This document shows, in pieces, positions 15,623 to 24,239 of a stretch of DNA of 58,388 nt. This stretch comes from DATBFG01 sp036558645. GTDB taxonomy: Bacteria > Acidobacteriota > Terriglobia > Terriglobales > Acidobacteriaceae. Every line of letters starts with the position of its first letter. The stretch's first letter is position 1. The notes below the pieces were generated by a model that saw nothing but the letters and a program-made list of their open reading frames with translations, was not told the DNA's origin and ran no database searches. The stretch is taken from NCBI GenBank assembly GCA_036558645.1, contig DATBFG010000102.1:1-58388 (forward strand). The letters run 5' to 3'. The position numbers were made by a program, and so were the translations under genes.

Positions 15623-16471
15623 TTATGAGATGTATTCCTTGATGTAGTCGTCTTTCGTTTGTGCCAACTGCTCGGCATCGCCATCGAAGATAACTTTGCC
15701 GTCGCGAAGAATCAGGAAAGTCATCGGCACTTCCCCATGCTCGCCTCTTGGGAGACGCTTCATGTGATTCGTGCTGCGATCGAAGACATGTGTCGCCATT
15801 GTGAAAGCGTCCTGCAAGCGGTGGGTTACGAGCAGCGAACTGGTCTTATAAACGTCGCGCTGCTTTACGATCAGCTCGACAATGGTCGTCGATGTCACTG
15901 GATCGAGCCCCCCTGTGGGCGAATCGTAAAGCAACACCTCCGGCTGCGTGATGATGGCCCGCGCGATCGCAACACGACGCCGCATGCCGCCTGATAACTC
16001 CGCAGGGAACATATCCATGGTATGTTCCAGCTCCACGAAACTGAGCACTTCTCTCACGCGTTTTTCGATTTCCGCGTCGTCGGTTTGTCCTTCTTCGGCC
16101 AGGCGAAATGAAACATTCTCGCGGACCGTCAGGGAGTCAAACAACGCACTCTCCTGGAAGACAATACCTACTCGCCGGCGTAACTCAAACAGGTCGCCTT
16201 CTGCCAATTGAGTCACATCTTCTCCGAGCACGCGAATGCGCCCGCTGTCAGGCTTGATTAGCCCTAGTGCCAGCTTAAGGATTGTGCTTTTACCTGATCC
16301 CGCAACACCGAAAAGAGCCTTGGTTTCCCCTCGCGGAAGATGAAATGAAATGCCATTCAGCAATACCTTGTCCTCAAACGAAATGGACACGTCTTCGAAG
16401 ATAATGACCGGAGTTGAGTCCGGCTCGTTGGCGAAATCACGTTCCTGTGCGGGCAACGTTGGAGTCGGCAT
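15623..16471 (-). CDS. mlaF: MlaF-like ABC ATPase, catalytic Glu replaced
   Basis: ATPase of a Mla-type phospholipid-trafficking ABC system, 282 aa. The ATG at 16471 is 2 nt past the stop of the permease gene; longer readings into the permease are not supported. Motifs seen: Walker A GVAGSGKST, Q-loop VFQESALF, signature LSGGMRRR, Walker B VLLYDSPTGGLDP and H-loop VTHRLQ. The residue after the Walker B Asp is Ser (codon 15920-15922) where active ATPases have Glu, so hydrolysis may be altered. About 30 N-terminal residues precede the domain. No MlaD or MlaC is nearby; these could be elsewhere. The name rests mainly on the adjacent MlaE. Confidence 0.88.
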   Translation of the reverse strand: MPTPTLPAQERDFANEPDSTPVIIFEDVSISFEDKVLLNGISFHLPRGETKALFGVAGSGKSTILKLALGLIKPDSGRIRVLGEDVTQLAEGDLFELRRRVGIVFQESALFDSLTVRENVSFRLAEEGQTDDAEIEKRVREVLSFVELEHTMDMFPAELSGGMRRRVAIARAIITQPEVLLYDSPTGGLDPVTSTTIVELIVKQRDVYKTSSLLVTHRLQDAFTMATHVFDRSTNHMKRLPRGEHGEVPMTFLILRDGKVIFDGDAEQLAQTKDDYIKEYIS

Positions 16472-16473
16472 GC

Positions 16474-17253
16474 TTAGGATCCGAGCAAGACCATCAGCAA
16501 GCGGGTGACAAACACATCCACCACAATGATTAGAATCATGGCCGTCACCACAGCTTCTGTGGTCGAGCGGCCCACGCCCTGGGTGCCACCTTTCGTCGAC
16601 AGCCCGTAATAACACCCGACCGTGGCGATGATGAACCCAAAGACGACCGGCTTCGACAAACCCATGAACACATCAGAGAAGACGAGCGTCTGCCAGGCGT
16701 TACTCCAGTATTCGTGTGGATCGAGCCCGAGCAAAAGGCTGGCGACAAAGCTCCCGCCGATCAATCCCATCAGATCGCCCAGTATCGTCAGAAAGAACAG
16801 CATGATGACCGTGCCGACCACGCGCGGCGTTACCAGCTTCTTTGAAGGATCGGTACCGAGAGCGCGCATGGCATCGATCTGCTCGGTCACAATCATCGAT
16901 CCTAGTTCACTGGCCATGCCGGAGGAATTTCGGCCTGCAACCACCAAACCGGCCAACACCGGTCCCAATTCACGGACGATGCCGATGGATACAAGCTGAC
17001 CGATCACAGTGGTTGCGCCGAAACGGCTCAAAGTAGTGGCGCTGTTCAGAGCCAGAGCGGCTCCGGTAAAGAAAACTGAGGCCAAAACAATGGGTAACGA
17101 TCCGAACCCGATCAGATCTGCTTGCTGGATGATGTCTCCGACGTATAGGGGCTTTCTGAAGAGATTCGTGAGCGACTGCCATGCCAAAATGGCGTAGTCC
17201 TGCACCGACTGTACTTTCTCTTTGGCAAATTCAGCCGGCGAAATAATCTCCAT
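16474..17253 (-). CDS. mlaE: MlaE-like ABC transporter permease
   Basis: Inner-membrane permease of a Mla/Ttg2-type lipid ABC transporter, 259 aa. It has an N-terminal interface helix (LTNLFRKPLYVGDIIQQ) and about five membrane helices. The MlaE core motif VRELGPVLAGLVVAGRNSSGMASELGSM is present in pieces around residues 93-121, with EQIDAMRALGTDP after it. It is directly upstream of the ATPase gene with a 2-nt gap, so the two are translated together. Plant TGD1 and mycobacterial YrbE proteins share this fold. The substrate is inferred to be phospholipid. Confidence 0.92.
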   Translation of the reverse strand: MEIISPAEFAKEKVQSVQDYAILAWQSLTNLFRKPLYVGDIIQQADLIGFGSLPIVLASVFFTGAALALNSATTLSRFGATTVIGQLVSIGIVRELGPVLAGLVVAGRNSSGMASELGSMIVTEQIDAMRALGTDPSKKLVTPRVVGTVIMLFFLTILGDLMGLIGGSFVASLLLGLDPHEYWSNAWQTLVFSDVFMGLSKPVVFGFIIATVGCYYGLSTKGGTQGVGRSTTEAVVTAMILIIVVDVFVTRLLMVLLGS

Positions 17254-17289
17254 GCGTCGTCGAGTCTCAGGGAACTATAACAGACTCGT

Positions 17290-17543
17290 CTGAGATCGGT
17301 CGTTGGTCATGGGTCGTCAGTCGTTGGCCAAATAGTGTCTTCAGCGAAGACGCCATGAGTCGTCAGCCAAAAGGATTTTGTCGCATATTTCTCGACCAGC
17401 CGATTGCAGGCAACACACTCCCTGTTCTCACAGGCGGTGTTTAAGTCTGAAAGAATTGGAATTGATTTTGACGAGCGACTAATGACCAAGGACGGTTAGC
17501 TAACGACTGATGACTGAAGACCAATAGCTGACGACTGAGAGCT
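17290..17543. repeat. Degenerate GTCGTCAGTCGTT-type repeats in inverted halves
   Basis: The 294-nt gap between mlaE and the regulator holds no gene. Its left part has units such as GTCGTTGGTC and GTCGTCAGTCGTTGGC (17298-17330, 17358-17368). Its right part (17475-17540) has the complement, TAACGACTGATGACTGAAG and AGCTGACGACTGAGAGC. The halves form an imperfect large inverted repeat about 130 nt apart. The origin is unknown. Confidence 0.45.
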
Positions 17544-17547
17544 CCTA

Positions 17548-18987
17548 CTATTCTCGCCCCTTCTTCTTTATCTCAATATTCAGTCGCTTGATCTTCTGAT
17601 TCAGCGTAGAGAGTGGCACGTGGAAGCGTTCCGCAGCTTCGGTCTGATTCCAGCCGCATTTTTCCAGCATGTCGATGATGATGTGGCGCTCGCAATCCTC
17701 CATGATGTCGAACAGCGAGGCATCGGCGTGATGCTCCAGAAGTGGGAAGGCAGTTCCCCGCCCCACAATCTGGTCTGGCAGCAAATCCGGTCCAATGTCC
17801 ATGCCGGTCGAAAGCACGACCGCGCGTTCGATGACATTTTCCAACTCACGCACGTTGCCCGGCCACGAGTACGACAATAGTGGACGCATCGCCTCCGGCG
17901 TTAACCGGCGTAGCGGACGTTCATTCTCTTCCGAATATCTTTGCAGGAAGAACTGCACCAGGAGAGGGATGTCTTCCTTGCGCTGACGCAGCGAGGGCAA
18001 GTCGATCGTGATGACATTCAAGCGGTAGAAAAGGTCCTCGCGGAACTTTCCTTCTCGCACCAGTTGTTTCAGATCCACATTCGTTGCGGCAATAATGCGG
18101 ACGTCAACTTGCATCTCATGCACACCCCCTAGATGCATGAACTTTCGATCTTGCAACACGCGGAGAATCTTGCTCTGCGTGTCCATCGTCATCGTGCCGA
18201 TCTCGTCGAGAAATAGCGTTCCACGGTCGGCTACTTCGAATAGACCCTTCTTTGAAGCGATGGCGCTGGTGAAAGCTCCCTTGACGTGGCCAAAGAGCGT
18301 CGATTCAAGCAAGTCTGGAGGCATTGATCCCGTATTGACCGGGACAAACGGACGATCGCGACGCGGAGAATTCAAGTGCAATGCCTTCGCGATGAGTTCC
18401 TTGCCGCTCCCGCTCTCACCCTGCAGCAAAACTGTCGACCGACTGGGTGCAACTTGCCCGACCAGATCGAATATCTTCAACATCGCTTCGCTCTTGCCCA
18501 CGATGTTTTCGAAGTTGTAGCGCTGTTTCAGGGCGCGCTTCAGCTGTATGTTCTCTTCCTCTGCGCGGTGACGGGCAACAGCCGCTCTCACATCAGCAAG
18601 CAGCTTTTCGTTGTCCCAGGGCTTTTGGACAAAGTTGACGGCGCCGGACTGCATCGCTTTGACGGCGTTCTCCACCGTACCGTACGCGGTGATCATGATG
18701 ACGGAAATCTGCGAGTCCTGTGCTCGCAGGTCACGCAGAATGTCGAGGCCATTCCCGTCCGGCAGCGCCAGATCGAGCAAGACCAGATCGAACTGCCGTT
18801 CCGCCAAACGCGCCAGTCCTTCCTCCCCGGAGGATGCGGACTGCACGTTGTAGCCTTCAATTTCCAGCAGGGTTTCGAGCGACTCGCGAATCGCGGCTTC
18901 ATCGTCGATGATCAGTACTGATCCCATGCCCGACGACATCTGATCGCTCCAGTTGCGATGATGTGAGATCACAACCGCTTCAGACAT
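17548..18987 (-). CDS. NtrC-family response regulator (receiver-AAA-Fis HTH)
   Basis: Phosphorylation-controlled transcription activator, 479 aa. A receiver domain (about 22-140, phospho-acceptor Asp72 in LVLLDLALPDGNG) precedes the AAA+ domain (Walker A GESGSGKE at 190-197, Walker B LFLDEIG, sensor RIIAATN) and a Fis-type HTH (QTEAAERFHVPLSTLNQKIKRL). The sigma54-contact loop reads GAFTSA (237-242), not the usual GAFTGA, so sigma54 dependence should not be assumed. Its ATG overlaps the last 8 nt of the histidine-kinase gene, a sign of translational coupling and of a cognate pair. An internal Met21 is a possible start. Confidence 0.94.
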   Translation of the reverse strand: MSEAVVISHHRNWSDQMSSGMGSVLIIDDEAAIRESLETLLEIEGYNVQSASSGEEGLARLAERQFDLVLLDLALPDGNGLDILRDLRAQDSQISVIMITAYGTVENAVKAMQSGAVNFVQKPWDNEKLLADVRAAVARHRAEEENIQLKRALKQRYNFENIVGKSEAMLKIFDLVGQVAPSRSTVLLQGESGSGKELIAKALHLNSPRRDRPFVPVNTGSMPPDLLESTLFGHVKGAFTSAIASKKGLFEVADRGTLFLDEIGTMTMDTQSKILRVLQDRKFMHLGGVHEMQVDVRIIAATNVDLKQLVREGKFREDLFYRLNVITIDLPSLRQRKEDIPLLVQFFLQRYSEENERPLRRLTPEAMRPLLSYSWPGNVRELENVIERAVVLSTGMDIGPDLLPDQIVGRGTAFPLLEHHADASLFDIMEDCERHIIIDMLEKCGWNQTEAAERFHVPLSTLNQKIKRLNIEIKKKGRE

Positions 18988-21904
18988 TTACTGCCTTCCT
19001 TGAAAGCGGGAAATCCAGGTAAAACGTGGTTCCTGTGCCCGGCTCGCTCTCTACCCGAATCTTTCCCGCGTGTTCCTGAATGATTCCGTAAGTTACAGAC
19101 AAACCCAGTCCCGTCCCTTTTCGCTCGCCTTCTCTAGGCCCTGATTTTGTCGTGAAGAACGGATCGTAGATCCGTTGAATGTGTTCCTGCGCAATCCCGC
19201 TTCCTGTATCCGAAACTCTGACGCTCACCCCTTCGCCATTTGAGGTAGCTACAGTGAGCGTGCCGCCTTGGGACATCGCGTCCCGCGCATTCAGGAAAAG
19301 GTTTAGAAATACCTGCTGCAGCCGCCCTGCGTTGCCGACAATCATAGGCAGGTGCCCAGCCAGTTCATCGTGCACATGAATTCTTGTGGTCTTGAACTGG
19401 TGCTCGAGCAACGCGAGGGTTTCCGAAATGATCTTGTTGACATCAACTTCCGTAAATTCCGCCCCGCTCGTGCGCGAGAAGTTGAGCAGATTATTAACGA
19501 TCTCCGAGGCGCGGAAGGTCTGACGCGTAATCTTTTCCAGCAAAGCGCTCCTCTGCGGATCTCCCTGGAGTTGCTTCGAAAGCATCTGTGCGTAGGACGA
19601 AATAACCGCGAGGGGAGTATTCACTTCGTGGGCTACACCGGCCGCTAGTAAGCCGATTGACGACAGCTTATCCGCTTGCGTTAGCTGCGACTCCAGTTCC
19701 ATGCGCTCAGTGATGTCATCCATGATGATCAGGCGCCCAACTACGCTGAAATTGCGGGTGACCAGCGGCGTAATGGCAACGTTCAGGATGCGCGTCTCGC
19801 CCGCGGGGGTTTCCAGCCGGAACTTGTAGAGATTGTGGATGCCCGGACTCTGTCGCACCCGGTAGAACTCTTCGACAAAGTTTGCCGGGAAAACCTCGCT
19901 CAGTGGGCGAGTCAGGGCCTGCCACCGCGGCAGCGCATACATCACTTCCATCTGCGAGTTCCAGGACTCGATCCGATCCGCCAAGTCGACAGCCAGAACT
20001 CCCACGTTGATCGACTCGACGATGTTCTCGTTGAACTCCTTCAGGCGTTCGTATTGCGCCGCTTTTTGCTCCAGCGAGGCATATAGCCGCGCATTCTGAA
20101 TGGCGATACCTATGTACCCCGCCAGCGTTTCCAACAGCTCTATATCTTCGCTGGATAAGAAATCGCCCTCAACCGTCTTGCCGAAACCAAGCATCGCAAT
20201 CGGCTTCGTTTGTGCCCGGCACGCAATGTAGTAATTCAGATCCAGTTTGGCTATCGTCTCCCGCGCTCCATCTGACTCGCGAGGCACCTGGTGCGTGTTC
20301 TCAAAGAACAGGTGGCCTGCTTCCATTTCCGGACGCGGCGCGCTCAAGAAGCCGAGATCTAGCCCGCTGGTCTGTGTCATGCCAAAAGACTTGGCCAGCA
20401 CAAAGCGATCCTGTTCGCCGGCCAGAAGGAAAATCGCCATGCGATCCACGAGCAGCGTCCGCGCCAATTGATCGACAACAGAACTCAGCATTTTGTTGAG
20501 ATCAGTCTCCGAACTCAGCTCCCGGCCAAATTCGATCAGCGTCTTGCGATAGTCATAGTTGGTTCGATAGAAGTACTGATCGATTCGAGTCTGGATCCAC
20601 TTGCGCACCGGGTCGAACAAGATCAGCGCTACAACAATGGCAATAATGAGTCCCGGCGGCCCGGAGTTGGGCACCTGCGTATGGACCAACTCGGCAATTC
20701 CTGTCACGATCGCGAAGTAGGCTCCTACCACCGCCGCCGCAGCCAGCGTGTACACCATGCCGCGCTTGAAAATCAGGTCAACATCCATAAGGCGGTAGCG
20801 GAAGATTGCATATCCAAACATCAGGGGGAGTAGGCCCAATGACAGAACCGAGGCCTTCATGCCGACCGTGGGCAGAGATCCCGCGATGTATGGGATCACG
20901 TAAAACAGAGTGAACGGAGTGATCGCCAGAATCGTCCCGCGCGTCACCCACTTCAACTGCTGTCGCAGGATTGGTATGCCTGCCCGCTGATAGCTGTGCC
21001 ACAGAGCGCCCGCCGCCGCCACGAAGAAAACGGTCAGATAGGCGTAATCCAGGCGATTCAGGTTCCAGACCAGGCGTTCGCTAGGCTGCAGAAATCGCAT
21101 CGCCAATACATGAATTCCGAGCAGCAAGGTGCCAGGCAGATAGAGCGCAGGAATCACCCAGCGATGCTTTCGTACCACTTCACGTTTTTCCGGGAAAGTC
21201 AGTACGAAATGCAGGAATAACGCCGGCTGGAGCAGCCACGCAACGATGTTGCTCCAGAAAATCGACCAGTCGAAGAGATTGAACTTACCGGTGTACTTGA
21301 ACGAGTAGAAGACGAACGATACCAGGCAGAAAATGTAAAAGTGCATCGAGCCTGGCGCGGTCCACCTTCTGAGCAGCACGTATAGACCGATTCCCAGGTA
21401 GATGAGCGCAATCAGCCGCAGCCAATAGTTGAACGACTTCTCCGCCGCCGCTAGAACCAACTTGCAGTCCAACGGCACTTCGCCGCGCATCACGCTATAA
21501 GTCGGCTGCGACCAGACACCTGCCCGATACAGCTGCCGCATCAGCCCGGCGGTGTCCTTTACCTCCCGTTCATTGATCGCGATGAGGCGATCTCCCTCCC
21601 TGATGCCGCCCTTGTCTGCCGGGCCATTGGCCTCGACTCGCTCGGCCGTAAGCTGCCCGTTCGTCTCCACCCACCAGACGCCGTCGTAAGGCACCTGGGT
21701 TTCGCGGTCCTTCTCGAAGTTCTTCCAGGCAAAGACGCACGCCGCGGCTGTCAAGAGAATAAGCAGCCCTGCAGTGAATCGGATTTGGAAGTCCCTGTTC
21801 ATCGGCCGCGACGAGGTACGCAGAGGGGGAGTAGAACTTCCCCGTACCAACTTCTGCACGTTCGCTGCCACGTTTGTTGCTCCTGAGGACTTATAAACGT
21901 CCAT
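18980..21904 (-). CDS. PDZ-GAF-PAS membrane histidine kinase
   Basis: Sensor kinase of about 974 aa, paired with the overlapping NtrC-type regulator. From the ATG at 21904: one membrane helix (about 43-61), a PDZ-like domain (about 82-142, with ANGPADKGGIREGDRLIAIN), seven or eight membrane helices (about 161-430), GAF (about 469-609), PAS (about 624-734), HisKA with His759 in AAGVAHEVNTPL, and an HATPase with N, G1 (DTGSGI) and G2 (GTGLGLS) boxes. The start is chosen because a TATAAT box at 21923-21928 sits just upstream, inside a longer in-frame reading that begins at 22012, and GGAAG precedes the ATG. An extracytoplasmic PDZ suggests sensing of unfolded or exported protein, which is inference. 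Confidence 0.93.
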   Translation of the reverse strand: MDVYKSSGATNVAANVQKLVRGSSTPPLRTSSRPMNRDFQIRFTAGLLILLTAAACVFAWKNFEKDRETQVPYDGVWWVETNGQLTAERVEANGPADKGGIREGDRLIAINEREVKDTAGLMRQLYRAGVWSQPTYSVMRGEVPLDCKLVLAAAEKSFNYWLRLIALIYLGIGLYVLLRRWTAPGSMHFYIFCLVSFVFYSFKYTGKFNLFDWSIFWSNIVAWLLQPALFLHFVLTFPEKREVVRKHRWVIPALYLPGTLLLGIHVLAMRFLQPSERLVWNLNRLDYAYLTVFFVAAAGALWHSYQRAGIPILRQQLKWVTRGTILAITPFTLFYVIPYIAGSLPTVGMKASVLSLGLLPLMFGYAIFRYRLMDVDLIFKRGMVYTLAAAAVVGAYFAIVTGIAELVHTQVPNSGPPGLIIAIVVALILFDPVRKWIQTRIDQYFYRTNYDYRKTLIEFGRELSSETDLNKMLSSVVDQLARTLLVDRMAIFLLAGEQDRFVLAKSFGMTQTSGLDLGFLSAPRPEMEAGHLFFENTHQVPRESDGARETIAKLDLNYYIACRAQTKPIAMLGFGKTVEGDFLSSEDIELLETLAGYIGIAIQNARLYASLEQKAAQYERLKEFNENIVESINVGVLAVDLADRIESWNSQMEVMYALPRWQALTRPLSEVFPANFVEEFYRVRQSPGIHNLYKFRLETPAGETRILNVAITPLVTRNFSVVGRLIIMDDITERMELESQLTQADKLSSIGLLAAGVAHEVNTPLAVISSYAQMLSKQLQGDPQRSALLEKITRQTFRASEIVNNLLNFSRTSGAEFTEVDVNKIISETLALLEHQFKTTRIHVHDELAGHLPMIVGNAGRLQQVFLNLFLNARDAMSQGGTLTVATSNGEGVSVRVSDTGSGIAQEHIQRIYDPFFTTKSGPREGERKGTGLGLSVTYGIIQEHAGKIRVESEPGTGTTFYLDFPLSRKAVNV

Positions 21905-21922
21905 AATCCAATTACTTCCAAA

Positions 21923-21928
21923 ATTATA
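21923..21928 (-). promoter_or_regulatory. -10 box for the histidine kinase operon
   Basis: Perfect TATAAT on the minus strand 18 nt before the kinase ATG, with a GGAAG Shine-Dalgarno between. No clear -35. Confidence 0.5.
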
Positions 21929-22112
21929 GAAGCGACCTCCAATGTCCGCTACGCAATTTGGAAGGAATTCTTCTGCAATTGGTATCTGGTTGTTTGAGCT
22001 AGGGTTATGCAAGGAAATCCAAGAACCGGGAGTCTGGGACCCGGGGCAAGGCGCCTGCTACCGGCAAGGCTGCCCGAGTCGTCCAAGTCGGGGTATTGAC
22101 CGGTTCGCTCAC

Positions 22113-22682
22113 ATGGGGACACCGTTGACCTGCAGAAGCGCTTACACAAGTATTCTGATCCTACTTGTGGCGATGCTAGTTTGTCCCGCCTCGCCTCAGG
22201 TGAATTCCTCCGTGGAGCCCACGCCGGAAATGTCCCGGCTCGCCCAGGCGCTCGTTGGAGAATGGAACGACACCGAGACCATGGAACGTGGCCGATACTT
22301 CCCTAACGGCGGACAGCGCAGCGGCACCTCGCGTTGGCGGTTGGCCGTTGGAGGGACCACGGTCGTGGGCGAGGGACACTCGGATGGATCCGCTGGTCCC
22401 CTCGATCACCTGATCCTGATCTGGTGGGACGGGCAGGCGAAAGTCTACGACTACTTCGTATGCTTCAAAGATCAAGGCAGCCTGTGTGAGATTCGTGGTA
22501 CCGCTCACTGGGAGGGCAATACTTTCGTCAACGATTACGATGAAATCGAAGACGGCAAGAAAACACAGTGGCGCGATTCCTTTGTCGACATCACTCCTAA
22601 GTCATACACACTGATCGCTGCTCGCAAGCAAGACGATGGCAGCATGAAAACATTAATCACCACCCACAGCCTGCGCCGATAG
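22113..22682 (+). CDS. Secreted unknown protein, DUF1579-like
   Basis: An exported protein of 189 aa whose function I cannot name. An N-terminal hydrophobic stretch (SILILLVAMLVCPASPQ) is a signal peptide. The mature part opens with LAQALVGEWNDTETME and is rich in beta-strand patterns with repeated Trp (RSGTSRWRLAVGG, LILIWWDGQAKVYDYF, HWEGNTFVNDYDE). This looks like a calycin/DUF1579-type barrel. The frame is open to an ATG at 21942, but the ATG at 22113 puts the signal peptide at the start and is preferred; neither has a good Shine-Dalgarno. The gene is divergent from the kinase. The next secreted gene has a similar look. Confidence 0.75.
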   Translation: MGTPLTCRSAYTSILILLVAMLVCPASPQVNSSVEPTPEMSRLAQALVGEWNDTETMERGRYFPNGGQRSGTSRWRLAVGGTTVVGEGHSDGSAGPLDHLILIWWDGQAKVYDYFVCFKDQGSLCEIRGTAHWEGNTFVNDYDEIEDGKKTQWRDSFVDITPKSYTLIAARKQDDGSMKTLITTHSLRR

Positions 22683-22804
22683 AAAACTCCTCATAGGGTC
22701 ACGAAAAACCACACTACCAAAATCAAGCGATGACTCGTCGAAGTTAGAGAGTCCGCTATCTATCGCACGCGGACGAAGAATGAAAATTCTCTCGGAGATA
22801 GAGT

Positions 22805-23407
22805 ATGCGCTCATCGTTCCGTATCCAAACGTGCATCTTGCTGAGTCTTGTCCTTGCTTCGCTATGTGCCGTGCCCGCGTCGGCACAGGCAGATGCGAAA
22901 ACAACCGCTCCAGCGCGACGCGATGGCCAGCACGATTTTGATTTCGAGTTGGGTAGTTGGAAAATTCATCTCAAGCGGCTGCTTCACCCATTGACGGGCT
23001 CGACCAGTTGGATCGAGTTTGATGGCACATCGGTAACCCGAAAGGTTTGGGATGGCCGCGCCCAGATCGAGGAGTTCGAGGTCGACAGCCCTACTGGCCA
23101 CATCGAAGGACTCACCTTGCGTCTTTATAACCCTCAGTCTCACCAGTGGAGTCTCTATTGGGCAAACAGCAAAGACGGAAACATGGGCGGACCTCCCAAC
23201 GTCGGGGAATTCAAAGATGGACGCGGCGAGTTCTACTGTCAGGACACCTTTAACGGCCGGGCGATCCTCATTCGATATGCATGGTCCGAAATGACTCCAA
23301 ACTCAGCGCACTTCGAGCAATCCTTTTCCGAGGATGGCGGCAAGACATGGGAAGTAAACTGGATTACCGATCAGACACGCGTTAACGATGCGGACAAAGG
23401 GAAATGA
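22805..23407 (+). CDS. Secreted DUF1579-like protein
   Basis: An exported protein of 200 aa with a clear signal peptide (ILLSLVLASLCAVPASAQA). The mature part begins HDFDFELGSWKIHLKRL, a motif I associate with a family of small secreted beta-barrel proteins of unknown role. It continues with repeated Trp and Tyr strands (QWSLYWANSKDGNMGG, FYCQDTFNGRAIL, WITDQT). GGAGATAGAGT precedes the ATG. A GTCCGC/GCGGAC dyad lies in the upstream gap. The DUF4386 membrane gene follows after 76 nt. No catalytic residues are apparent. Confidence 0.85.
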   Translation: MRSSFRIQTCILLSLVLASLCAVPASAQADAKTTAPARRDGQHDFDFELGSWKIHLKRLLHPLTGSTSWIEFDGTSVTRKVWDGRAQIEEFEVDSPTGHIEGLTLRLYNPQSHQWSLYWANSKDGNMGGPPNVGEFKDGRGEFYCQDTFNGRAILIRYAWSEMTPNSAHFEQSFSEDGGKTWEVNWITDQTRVNDADKGK

Positions 23408-23483
23408 GCGAAGACTGAGGAACATTCTTTCTTCGTCCACCGTATCTACAAGCGAACAACGGGGCCCTCACCACGGAGGGATC

Positions 23484-24218
23484 ATGAGATCAAACCACAA
23501 CCCCGGCAGAGTCGCCGGATTCTGGTACCTGCTTCTCGTCCTGCTCGGGCCGCTCCGACTTATCTACATTCCGAACAAGTTGTTCGTGCACGGAAACCCG
23601 GCCGCGACTGCCAACAACATCGCCGCACACGAGTGGCTCTTCCGTTTCGGTATGGCCACTGATCTAGTCGGAGCAGTCGTACTGATTCTTCTCACGCTCG
23701 CGTTTTATCGCTTGTTTCAGGATGTGAACCAATACCTTGCCGTGTTGGTCGTGATTCTAGGCGGAGTAATGCCGGCGCTTCTCAACTTCGTCAATGTCGT
23801 GAGCGACGCCGCTACTCTGATGGTGGTCCGTGGGGCTGATTTCCTGTCGGTATTCGACAAGCCTCAGCACGACGCGTTAGCCATGCTATTTCTTCGCCTG
23901 CACGACTTTCAGAACACTGCTGCGGAGCTGCTTTGGGGCGCATGGCTTTTCCCGTTAGGAATTTTGGTTTACAAGTCGCGTTTTCTGCCTCGCTTTCTGG
24001 GCGTCTGGCTCGTCATTAACGGTGTTGCCTATGTAGTGATGAGCTTTACGGGCGTACTCGTTCCGCAATACGGGAGCAAATTGTTTCTCTTCGCACAACC
24101 AGCTCTATTTGCCGAGATAGCGCTGATGCTGTGGCTCCTCATCAAAGGAGCAAAGCCGCTGGAATGGAGGGAAGCCCAGCGATCCACTCTCGCTAGCATT
24201 CCACCATCCCAGATCTAA
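23484..24218 (+). CDS. DUF4386 family membrane protein
   Basis: An integral membrane protein of 244 aa with about six helices. It opens NPGRVAGFWYLLLVLLGPLRLIYIPNKLFV, read here in two parts, which fits DUF4386. The family's function is unknown. The ATG at 23484 follows GGAGGG; a longer in-frame reading from 23388 overlaps the previous gene and adds a polar stretch out of character. The stop codon lies within a 7-bp hairpin shared with the stop of the convergent aldo/keto reductase gene. Confidence 0.85.
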   Translation: MRSNHNPGRVAGFWYLLLVLLGPLRLIYIPNKLFVHGNPAATANNIAAHEWLFRFGMATDLVGAVVLILLTLAFYRLFQDVNQYLAVLVVILGGVMPALLNFVNVVSDAATLMVVRGADFLSVFDKPQHDALAMLFLRLHDFQNTAAELLWGAWLFPLGILVYKSRFLPRFLGVWLVINGVAYVVMSFTGVLVPQYGSKLFLFAQPALFAEIALMLWLLIKGAKPLEWREAQRSTLASIPPSQI

Positions 24219-24239
24219 GCGGAATCGCCTTCCCGCTTA
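24216..24239. terminator. Hairpin spanning both convergent stop codons
   Basis: TAAGCGG (24216-24222) pairs with CCGCTTA (24233-24239); the loop is 10 nt. Both arms begin with a stop codon, one per strand. No T-tract, so termination is only possible, not shown. Confidence 0.3.
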
